A DNA stretch of 64,000 bases from assembly GCA_016795375.1 (NCBI GenBank), contig JAEUHJ010000204.1, positions 28,454-92,453 on the forward strand, written 5' to 3'. How positions within the stretch are numbered: position 1 is the first letter of the stretch; the number at the start of each line of letters is the position of its first letter. Below, one piece after another: positions 30,301 through 42,300 of this stretch. The translations under genes were made by a program, and so were the position numbers. The notes below the pieces were generated by a model that saw only the letters and a list, made by a program, of their open reading frames with translations, was not told where the DNA came from and searched no databases. This DNA comes from Verrucomicrobiaceae bacterium (lineage in GTDB: Bacteria > Verrucomicrobiota > Verrucomicrobiia > Verrucomicrobiales > Verrucomicrobiaceae).

Positions 30301-33300
30301 CACACCAACTGGGGGGCGTTGGAGGGGGCCGGCATGGTGTTCAACAGCGTGGCGAACACGCCGACGCTGACGGTGGGCTTCAACAATGCCTCCACCACCT
30401 TCTCCGGACAGGTGAATCGTTTCAACGACGCCACGCCGGCGTCGCTCCATGTGACCAAAACTGGCGATGGCATCCTTACCATCACAGGTGTCCAGAGTGC
30501 CACGAACGGCACTTCCGGCATTCTTTCTGTCGCCGGAGGCGGCGTCACCTACAGCGGCGGCGGACGGGCGCTGCTGGCCAATCACACCATCTTGGATGGC
30601 GGCACGCTCCTTCTCGACAACACCGGTACGGCGACCAATAACCGCCTGTCCTCGCCGCTGACAGCCCTGCCAGGCTCCACACTCAACATCAGCGGCGGCC
30701 TGCTCACGATCCTGCCGAACACCAGTGCGAGCATCACCGAGACCATCACCGCGCTCACCGTTGGCGCCGGGGCTGGCGAGATGCTGCTGGACGCTGACCC
30801 GGCCACGGGCATCACGCTGACCATGGCGACCCTCAATGGAATCCAGTCAGGCGGCACCCTTTGGATTCGTGGTGATTTCAATGCCGCTGGAGCCAACAGC
30901 GTCAACGGTTTCTCCCGTGTGCATGTCACTACCACGTTCAATACCGTTGGCAGCCAGGGCGGTGGGGCGAACGGCACCACGACGATGACGATCCGTCCCG
31001 ACATGATTGGTTCTGCGGTTGATGGCTCCGGTCTGGCCTTTATCACACGTGACTCGGTGACAGGTTTGCTGCGTCCGCTGGCTGCCAACGAAGTCTCCAC
31101 CTCCCTCGTCAACAACTCGATCACCAACATCTCCCTCGGGGGCAATTCGAAGATCGCGTTCAGCCAGAACGTCAACAGCCTGATTCTCAACAGCGGCGGC
31201 GGCATCAGCAATGCCAATGTCGCGGCCTATGGCAAGTTCACCTCCTCCGCCGGCATCCTGACCGAGTATGTCCGCACAGGTGGTGTGATCGCCTTTGAAG
31301 GCAATGCCGGCCTCGATCTGCCGGCCTTCAACACCTACAGCGGCTTCTTTGCGTTTCATACGATTGGCGGAGCAACCACCCTCGCCATCAACGGTCATGT
31401 AGGTAATGCCAATGGCGGGGGGCTGTGGAAGTCCGGGGCAGGTACGCTGCAGCTCAACGGCCGCGCGTTTTACACCGGGCAGACCAGCGTCAATGAAGGC
31501 ACATTGGTGCTCAACGGAGGGGACAACACCATCGTCGTGACCCCGACCGCCAATGTGGGTTCCTTCCAAAACCTGCTCATGAACGGGGGCGTCCTCGAGC
31601 TCAACGGATTCAATCAGATGGTGGGCACCTTGTTCACCACCAATCCGCTGGCCGTGGGCGGCACTATCATCAATTCGTCGGCGACTGCGGTGACGCTGCG
31701 CGCCAACACTGGCAGCAACACCTTCGCAGGAGTGCTGGCGGGCAACTTGAGCTACGAGCAGTCCGGCGGCGGCACGCTGGTGTTCAGCAATCAAAGCACC
31801 TTCACTGGCGGCACGACCGTGCGCGGCGGCAGCCTGGTGCTGCGTGACAACGGCGCGTTCACCGCCACGAGCGGCGTCTCTGTGCACTACGCGACACTCG
31901 ACTGGGACAACACCGGCCTCAATCCTCTCGGCGGGGACAATCCGGTGCGTCTGGCGGCGAGCGTGCCGCTCACCTTGCAGGGTGGCAATTTTGTCATTCG
32001 CGGCGGCGGTTCGGCTGACACTGCGGTGACATTGGACACCGTCGTTATCTCGCGTGGTTACAGCACGGTGAACCTTGTGCCCACGGTCAACGCGGGCAGC
32101 TCCGTTCAACTCACCATTGGCAATCTGCTTCGCGGCGCCTCGGAGCATGGCGTGTTGAATTTCATCGCTTCTGGCGGCGTGGGCATGGGAGGGACTGGGA
32201 ACAACAACAATGCCCGTGTCCTGCTTTCAGCGGTCAACGGTTCCGGGTTCTCTGCCAGTCAGTTGGTAAACGGCCTGATAGGCGGCTGGGCCGTGGTGCA
32301 CGGCAACAGTTTTGCCACTTACCTGGACGGGGGGGGGGTGGGCGAGCTCGGCGCCACTGTGGGGGGGAACGCGTTTGCCGGGGGGAATGTCTTCCGCCCC
32401 TATGACGGCACGGACATCAGTTCCGGAAGCACCGAGACATCCTGGAACATCAGCGACAGCTCCAATCGCACGCTTACGCTCTCCAAGGCCGTCAACTCCC
32501 TGCGCCTGGGCAACGTCTCCGCCACGCAGACCCTCACGCTGGGCAGCGGCTCAACCCCCACGACGCTCACCCTGGGGGTCGGTTTGCTGACCAACACCGG
32601 GCAGGCCACCATCATCACCGCCGCCAATGCCGGCTCGGCGCTCACCGCATCTTCAGGAGAGCTGGTGATGTTCGTCAATCAGGGGACGACCACCCTCAAC
32701 ACAAAAATCACGGGTGGCATCAGCCTCGTCAAGAGCGGTGGTGGCACTCTCGCCTTGAATCCTGGACAGAACGCGGGTGTTTCCAATGACTACACTGGCG
32801 GCACCTTTGTCACGGCCGGGACGCTTAATTTGAGCAGCGCCGCAAACACCATCGCGGTGCCGGGAGACCTCGTGATCGACAACGCGACCGTGGCGTTTGC
32901 CAACGCGAACAAGTTCAACGCCACCACCAGCCAGATCGCCGCCGCCAGCAACGTGACGCTCAACGGCGGGGCCACGCTGAGCTTCTTCAGCTACTCCGGG
33001 GCGACGACCACCACGCTGGGCAGCCTGACCTTCAACAACGACGGTGGCACGACGCAGCCCCGTGTGCTGTTCAACACCCCTGGGGCGTTGCACACCCTGG
33101 TGCTGTCCGCCGCCAATGCCATCACCGTCGTCAACAACAACAACGGCACAACGCCCATCATCGCCGCGGCCAGCACCGCGACCAGCTCTGCGTTGCAGTT
33201 CAGTCATGCCGCCCCGGTCATCAATGTTTCCGGCTCCTCTCCCACCGGATTCATCATCCAGGCTCCTATCGTCACCGGCGGAGGTGCCATCACAAAGACG

Positions 33301-36300
33301 GGTAATGGTTCGCTGATATTGAGCGGGGCGAGCACTTTCAACAATGGATTCAATCTCAACGAGGGATCCCTCATCGTAGGCACCGGCACCACGGCGACCG
33401 CTGCGGGGGGGACCACCATCGCGAACGGCGCGCTTGGCGTCGGTGCCTTGAACATCGGTCAGGGGACGACCCTGATGGCATCAGGGTACACTGTGATCAG
33501 TTCCACCACGACGGGAAGTTCGACGGCGGTGACGATGGCCAGCCCGAACGGACGCCTGCTCACCGTCGGCCAGCCCGTCAACGGCACCTTCATTCCGGGC
33601 GGGGCCTTCGTCGCCTCCGGCATCACGGACGCGGGCTTCACCCTCCCGGCGAACGCCAGCGGCACAGGTACCAACAACCTGAACTACACCACCTGGCTGG
33701 CAAATAACATCAATGTGAATGGTGATTTCACCTTCGGCGGCACCAATTTTTCCCACAGCCTTTTCCTGACCGGCACGGTGAACCTCGGCAGCGGGGCCAT
33801 GCGCACCATCACGGTGGACAGCCCCTATGTGACCTCCTACCTGCAAGGTGCCATCAGCGGCAGTGGTGGCGGTTTGGGCAAATCTGGCCTTGGTGTCCTG
33901 CAAATCTCCAACACCGGCAACAACTATGCGGGAGCCACCACCATCAACAACGGTGTGTTGCGCCTTGGGGCGGCCGGGGTCATTCCCGACGGCTCCGCGC
34001 TCACCGTCGCGCAAGGTGGCGTGCTGGATCTCGCAGGACGCAATGAGACCGTGGGTTCCCTGGCCGGCGCGGGTCTTGTGACGAATTCCAGCGGCGCCAC
34101 TTCCACCTTCACAGTCGGCGGGGACAACAGCAGCACCGTCTTTTCCGGCGTGCTCACCGCTGCCACGGTCTCTCGCCTGAACCTGGTCAAGAACGGCAGC
34201 GGCACGCTGACCTTGAGCGGTGTGAGCAACTACACCGGCACCACCACCATCAACGGCGGCGTCATCAGCATCAGCTCGCTGGGCAACGGCGGCACTGCAG
34301 GGGGCATCGGAGCCGCCTCCAGTTCTGCTGCCAACCTGGTCATCAATGGAGGCACGCTGCGCTACACAGGTGTGACTGCCTCGACCAACCGTTCCCTGAC
34401 GATCGGCAGCAGCGGGGCCACGATCGATTCATCAGGCACCGGCGCGTTGAGTTTCAGCGCCACCTCCCTCGCTTACTCAGGCACTTCAGCGCGCACGATC
34501 ACCTTCACCGGCAACTCGGCCCCCGGCTTTGTGAACACCTTCACACCCGCCATCGCGAACGCCACGGGAGCGACCAGCGTGGTCAAGAGCGGCACCGGCA
34601 CCTGGGCGCTGGGTGGTGTCAACACCTACACCGGAACCACCAGCGTCAATGCTGGCACCCTGATGCTCACCGCCGGTTCTCTTGGCAACACCGCCATCAG
34701 TGTCGCAACTGGAGCCACCCTCAGTCCTTTGGCGGCCACCTACAATGCCGGCACCGCCACCGCTGGTTCCGCCGGAGCCACCCTGACCCTGGCTGCAGGA
34801 TCCACCTTGAACCTGTCCAACAACGCGGTTGGCACCTTCAACCTCCAGCAACAGACCACGTTTGCCGGGACAGCAATGACCATCGGTGCTGCCAGTGGTG
34901 CGGCGGTGAACATGTTCTTCGACATCGGCGGCGCCAACAATTTGGACATCGACCGCATCATCGTCACCAAGCCGGTTGTTCTGAACGCCAGCGGGGTTGA
35001 GATCACCGTCAATCCGCTTTCCACGATCACCCGCATCGTCACGGCCGGGGCTCCAGGGTCTCCGCAGATGTACAATCTGATCGCAGGCTCGACCTTCACA
35101 GGCTCGGCGTTCAGCCTCAGCAGCAACGGCCTTCTCGTCGGCTCCCAGGACCTCACGGGTAACGTCACCAATTTTTCGACGACCATTTCCGGGATTTCCA
35201 GCACCGCCGCCCTGAATGTCGGCATGCAGGTTACCGGCGTGGGCATTCCCGTCGGCGCCACCATCGCCTCCATCGTCGATGCGAACACCGTGACGATCTC
35301 GTCAGCCGCCACCAGCACGACTTTCGCCAACGAGTTGAACTTTGCCAACGCGTACAAGCTCACGCTCAACACCACGGGCGGCCCCCAGTTCCTGCGCCTG
35401 GGTGTGGAGACGGTGTCGTCCAGCACGCGCTACTGGACAGGCGGGTTGAGCGCAACTTGGGACACGCCCAACAACTGGAACACGCTTGCCACGGGGCTGG
35501 GATCGACCGGTGTGCCCGGGGTGGTGGACAGCGTTTTTATGACGGCTAATTCCGCCACGCGGCTGGACACCACGCTCGGGGCGAACATCCAGATCGGCAG
35601 GCTCACCTTCACCGGCGCAGGTACCGCGGCCACCGGCACCGTGACGATCAGCGGTGCGCCAGGAGCTGACAGGCTCACCATCGGAGCAGGCGGCATTGTG
35701 GTCAACGCTGGTTCCGGGGCTCATACCATCAATTCCACTGTCAATGTCAGGCTGGCTTCTAACCAGACTTGGAACATCGGCAACGTGGCCGCCAATGCTC
35801 TCACGGTAAACGCTCTCATCAGTGACATCGGAGCGGGCATGGATCTCACCAAATCCGGCACTGGCACCATGAGGCTCAACAACACGGCCAATACCTATCG
35901 TGGTGCCACCCGCATCAGCGGCGGCGTGCTGGAGGCGGTGGCGCTCGCCAACGGCGGCACGAGCAGCAGCCTTGGTGCTGCCGCGGATGATGCCGTGAAT
36001 CTCGTGATCACCGGCAATGCCATCCTGCGCTACACGGGCAGCGGGTCCACGACGGACCGTCTCTTCTCCATCGGCACGGGCGGAGGCACCATCGAGTCCG
36101 CAGGCACGGGAGCGCTGGTGTTCAACGGCATTGGCACCATGGGCTTTGACGGGGTGACATCCGCGCGCACGCTTACCTTGCGCGGCATCAACACCGGTGC
36201 CAATACGATGATGGTGGCCATTGGCGACAACACGGGCGCCACCTCACTGGTCAAAGCGGACGCGGGCACCTGGCTTCTCGCGCCAGGCAACGCCTTCACT

Positions 36301-39300
36301 TCTGTCAGCGGTGTCATCAACGGCACCGCAACAGTGACTGCTGACGCCTCCGGTCTCGTGGTGAACCAGCTCATCACCGGTGCTGGAATCAAGCCGGGAT
36401 CTTATGTGGTTTCCATCGCCGGTGACAAATTGAGCTTCACCATGAACCAGGCCAGCGAATCCATGGCCCCGGCGGAAAGCTTCAATCTCAATCTGCCAGA
36501 GCATGGGTTTGTCAATGGTGACAAGGCGGATGCGGACGGCACTCCCAATCCGGCTGGAGATTACACTGTCGCGGTGATCGATGTGGACAATGTCACGCTT
36601 GCCAAACCGGCCGAGACAAGCCGGGACATCGCCTTCGACGCAGCGGCTGGAAACGGCTACACCGGCACGACAGCGATCAATGGCGGGGTGCTCAGCGTGG
36701 CCGATTTGAAAAACGGTGGCATCGCCAGCGCCATTGGCGCTTCCAGCGCCGCCGCGGCAAATCTTGTCCTGAACACGGGCACGCTGCGCTACACTGGTGC
36801 GGGTTCCACCACGGACCGTCTCTTCACCCTCACCACCAGCGGCACGATCGAGGCCAACGGCATCGGCGCGCTCATCTTCTCCGGCACGGGCAGTCTTGGC
36901 GGAGGCGGCATCCTGACCTTGACAGGTACGAGTGACGCGGCGCTGCTCAACACGCTCACCCCCGTGCTCACGGGTTCCAGTTCGATCAGCAAGACCGGTT
37001 CGAACACCTGGGTGCTCGCAGGCAACAACACATACAGCGGCACCACAACCATCTCCGATGGGACCGTGAGAGCCGCGAAAATAGTCGTCGGCGGCGGCAA
37101 CAGCAATCTTGGCAACGCGATATCGGCCGTCGTGCTCGGCGGTGCCGCCACGCAAGGCGCGCTGGTTTACACCGGCAATGCCGCGACTTACACGCGTGGA
37201 TTCACCGTCAACGCCGGAGGGGGGCGTCTCGATGTGGCCACCAGTGGACAGACCCTCACTGTCGCCACCGGGGGCGTCGCCACTTCGGGGGCTTTCACCG
37301 TGGGAGGGGCTGGAAACACCACCATCACCAGCACCATCTCGGGCGCGGGCAGCCTCGTGAAAGCGGACGCCGGGCGTCTCGTCCTCGGCAGTGCCAGCAA
37401 CAGCTATGCCGGAACAACCACCGTCAATGGCGGCGTCCTCCAGGTCGGCACGGCCGGCACGCACCGCACCGGCAGCGGGGCCACTATTGTGAACAACGGC
37501 GGCACACTGGCAGGCAACGGCATCGTCAACGGCACGGCGGGTACAGTCGGCAACTCCTTTCTTGACGGCACCAACCATGTGTTCAACAGCGGTGCGCTGC
37601 TCAGCCCGGGGACGAACTTCGGCGCGGACCGCAGCACCTTGACCTTCAGCGGAAATCTGGCCCTCAACGACGGCTCCTCCGCGCTGTTCCACATCAACCA
37701 GTCCACGCTGAACCAGACCGCGGCGATTGTCGCGGCCCTGAACGCCAACACCTACGACTCCATCGGCGGCTACCGTGATTCGAACTTCCTCACCTGGGAC
37801 GCCACCGCGATCACCGCCGGCCGTCACGATCATATCCTGGTCAACGGCCAGATCACCCTCGGACAGAGCACGATCACCATCCAGGACGTGAACAATTACC
37901 TCACCCAGGCGACCTCTGGTGGCAAAGCCCAGGTGGGCGACATCTTCAATCTGGGCAACTGGCTGGACATCAGCGCGCTTTCCACCTTTGACGCAGGTAC
38001 GAATTACCGCACCGGCGGCGACGGCGGCGGCAATCTCATCCTGCCCACCCTTGGCGGCGGCCTCGTCTATGACGTGAGCTTGTTCAACGACTACGGCATC
38101 ATCGTGGCCATCACGAAACCCGGCGTGGTGCCGGTGCTCATGAACAGCCTGCACCTCCAGCGCAGCGGCTCCTGGAACACGAGCGCCAACTGGCGTCCCG
38201 CCTCCGTTCCGAACTCTCTCGGAGCCATCATCAACCTGACCAGCAACATCGGCGCCGGCGGCACAGGCGGCCTTCACGCCGCCATCTCCCTCGATGGCAA
38301 CAAGAAGGCGGGCGTGCTTGTCATGGGCGACACTGACAACACGCACCGTTTTGAAATTGTCCGCGGTTCCGGCACCGGCAGCCTGATCTTCAACAATGGC
38401 GAGTACGGCCGCGCTCTGCTGAGCAAGGTGCAGTCCAACAGCACGACGGTGGGCGTTGACATGATCACCGCTCCCGTCGTTCTGGAAAGCAACCTGCGTG
38501 TGAATGTCAACTCCGGTGGTGCTGCGGCCCGCATGGACATCAGCGGCGGCATCTCCCAGGCCGCCGGTTCCACCTTTGGCATCGACTTCATGGGGGCCGG
38601 ACGCACCACTCTCACCGGAGCCACCGCCAACACCTACACGGGCCTCACCACGGTGTTCAGTCGTGGATTTGGCGATGCCACCAATCCCCAACTCGTGCTG
38701 GCGCAGACCACCAGCAGCGTCAGCGCCACTCCCGTGGGCACCTCTCAGCAGGTGTCCACCGCCACCACCACAGCCAGCACCACCGTCAATCTCACCAGTG
38801 GCAACACCAACAACTTTTATGTTGGAATGCCGATCTCAGGAAATGTGAACATTCCGGCCGGAGCCGTGGTGACCCAGATCAACAGCGCCACGCAGTTTGT
38901 CATCTCGCTTGTACCCACGGCGGGGACCAGTGTGGCCACCACCTTTGACACCCGCCGCATGGTCACCGTGGCCAGCACCACCGGCATGTATGCCGGCATG
39001 GTCATCAACGGGCATCCCAACATCCCGAACGGTACGGTCATCCAGGCCGTGAAGAACCAGACACAGATCGTCATCTCGGCCAACGCGACCGGAAACACCG
39101 CCAGCAACGGCACCTTCGGGACCTACGTTGCGAACGGAGCCATCGCCGGAGATTTGAAGATCGGCAATGTCAGCATGGGCGGCCTGGGCAGCACCGTGGT
39201 GCAGCTCGGCGCCAGCGAGCAGATCGCCAACACCTCGCTGCTCAGCTTTGACGCGGGCAACGGAGCCGGCTCCACCGGCAACACCGGCAACAACTCCTAT

Positions 39301-42300
39301 TTCAAGCTCATGGGCTTCAATGAGACTGTGCGCGGGCTGTCCGATTACTCCGCCAGCGGCGTGGTGGAAAACCTTGAAGGGGAGAACAGCACGGCCAACG
39401 GCATCCTGACCTTCAACACCAGCGGCACGAACTACTACAACGGCTTTCTGCGCGATCGGGCCAACAACACCGGCAGCGGAGTGTTGAGCCTCGTCGTCTC
39501 CGGCAATGGCACCCAGGTGCTGGCATTGGGCAACATCAGCTACAGCGGCAGCACGCTCATCAATCCGGGGGCCACCCTCGTGCTCGAAAGCGCCACGAAC
39601 TTCGGCAACGGCGTCGGCAGCGCGGCCGCCGCCGCCATCGGCTCACGCACCATCGGCAACAACGGCACCCTCGGCCTGCGCATCAACAATGGCGCCACCT
39701 GGAACTTCAACCGCGTGGTTTCCGGCTCCGGCGGCCTCCTGCGTGATGGCGGAAACGGCATCTTGAACCTCAATTTCAACGCCGCCACCAACTCCACCTA
39801 CACCACCAGCAGCACGACGGTCACCGTGCGCAGCACCGTCGGCCTTGCCGCCGGCATGGCCGTCAGCGGCGCCGGCATTCCCGGCGGTGCCACCATCGTG
39901 CAGATTCTCGGCCCCACCACTTTCCAGCTTTCCGCCACTCCCACCCAGGCGGGCACGGACGTGGGCCTCGTCTATGGCTCCGGCCAGTTTGGCGGCGGCA
40001 TCTCCGTGGTGGACGGCGGCACCACCAATTTCAATTCCACCACCACCGTCACCGGCGGCGGTTTCTTCCTGCGTGGCATCGAGGCTTTGACCACCGTGAA
40101 CTGGACCGGCGCGGTCAACATCCAGTCCGGCGGACTCACCCTCAGGGGGACCGGCGACAACGTCATCAACGGCGCCGTGCTCAACGTCAACTCCGCCAGC
40201 ACCGTCAATGGCGTCATCGACATCAGGGCGGCTGATCTGCGAATCTCCGGCGCCAATGGATCCCTCTCCGGTGTGACATCAATCCGTGTCGCTGGCAGTG
40301 GCAGCACTGTGGGCGGCAATGTCAACCAGGGACTCAACCTCACCAGCAATAACACCGGCTTCAACACCAACCGAATCAACGACAGCGCGGCGATCGTCCT
40401 CGATTCAGGACGCATCACCCTCGTCAACTTCCACGACTCGTCCAACCTGACCGAGACCGTGGGGATGCTCTCCCTGGCTGGAGGCGCGAATCTCGTTCAC
40501 AGCAGCACCACTACCAGCGCGTCCAACAGCTTGACCTTCGCTGGATTTGGCACTCGCACTCCCGGTTCGATGGTGGTGTTTGACGCTAGACTCTCTGGCT
40601 CTGAGCATGTCTTCTTCACCGCTGCCCCGGCCTTGACCAACAGCATCATGGGCGGCTGGGCGGTCGATACAGCGACTTTGTTTGAGTGGGCCACCGTGGC
40701 AGGAGGTGAGGTGGTCGGGCTCCCTGGCGGGAGCTATACGGTCACCGGCAGCGCGGCTGCATCCGACTCCTGGGCCTCGGCCCAGAATGTGAAAGTCACC
40801 GGCTTCAACCAGACATTGACCGCAAGCCGCGCCATTCACTCGCTGAACATCCAGGACACCGGCGGTCGCACCATCACCATCAAGCCCAACACGGTTGCCG
40901 CCGAGCAGAGCCTTGTCATCAACAGCGGCGGCATCCTTTCCACTCGCAACACACACACCATCGCCGGTGGCAAGCTCATTGCGGGCACTCATGCCGGCTC
41001 GTTGAATCCCAACGAACTCATCGTCTTCAGCCCTAACCAGCTCAACATCACCAGCGTCATCGCTGACACCACCACGCGCCTCACCGGGAATTCCGCCGAT
41101 GTCGGAGGACTGACCGCCACCACCATCAGCGGCACCAGCGTCACCGTCTCCTCCACGACGGGTCTGGAAATCGGTGCCACGGTTTCTGGAGCGGGCATCG
41201 TTGACGGCACCACCATCGCCAGCATCACCAACGGCACCACCTTTGTGCTTAGCCAGGCTGCGGCTGGCGGCAGCAGTGTGGCGCTGACATTCGAGGATCT
41301 CACCAATGTCGTCACCGGCATCAACACTGCGGGATTGACGGCCGGCATGCGGCTCCTTTCCCCGGAAGGATTCCAAGGACCGGCCACCATCGTCTCGGTG
41401 GATTCCAGCGGCCAGATCACGCTCGACCAGGCGGTGAATATTCGCAGCGGCGTCAATCTTGACTTCATCCAGCAGTCCACCAGCCTGGTGAAGGCCGGCG
41501 GCGGCACCCTTGTGCTCAATCCCACCCTGAGCATCGGCACCAACGGCCTGATGAACCCCAACAGCTTCGATGTCACGCTCTCCTCGGGTTCCTTCAACAC
41601 CGGCATCGTCGTCGGAGCCACGGTCACAGGCGCCGGCATCGCGGCTGGCACCACCGTGGTGGGACTCGTCGGCAACAACGCGGTCACTCTCTCCCAGCAG
41701 CCCACTGCCGCTGTCGCCAGCACGCTCACCTTCACCCTGCCGAACAACTACACGGGGAGGACCTACATCAACGAGGGAGTGCTCCAGATCGCCCGCGAAA
41801 GTGATCTCGGCCTCAATCCCGGAACCTTCACCGCCGACCATCTCACCATCAACGGTGGCATTCTGCGCGTCAGCGCGGACCTGGTGTTCAATGACAGCAA
41901 CCGCGGCATCACCTTCGGCAACGCGGACGGCGTGTTCCGCGTGGCCGACAACCGCACGCTGACCATCGGCGCGGTCAATACAATCAATGGCGCGGCCGGA
42001 CGCCTCATCTTCTCCGCGGACGGCGCCAGCCGCGGTGTCATGGTGGTGGCGGGGAACAACGACCTCTCCGGCGGCATCGAGACCAGCGGGGGGCGGCAGG
42101 AGACGACGGGCGTCATGGCTTCCACTTTCAGCAGCGGCTCCACCACGGTGACCGTGGGTACCACCGCAGGATTGGAGGTCGGGGCCAGTGTCACAGGCAA
42201 CGGCATTGCCCCGGGCGTCACCATCGCCAGCATCACTGATGGCACCACTTTCGAACTTTCCGCTGCTGCGGAGGCGGACGGCACCGCGGAGAACCTGACT

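Noticed and set aside
36244..38691. 815-codon open frame antisense to the giant gene
   Set aside because: Gly/Asp/Val/Arg-rich low-information translation typical of GC-rich shadows; the sense strand has PATR and module structure throughout.
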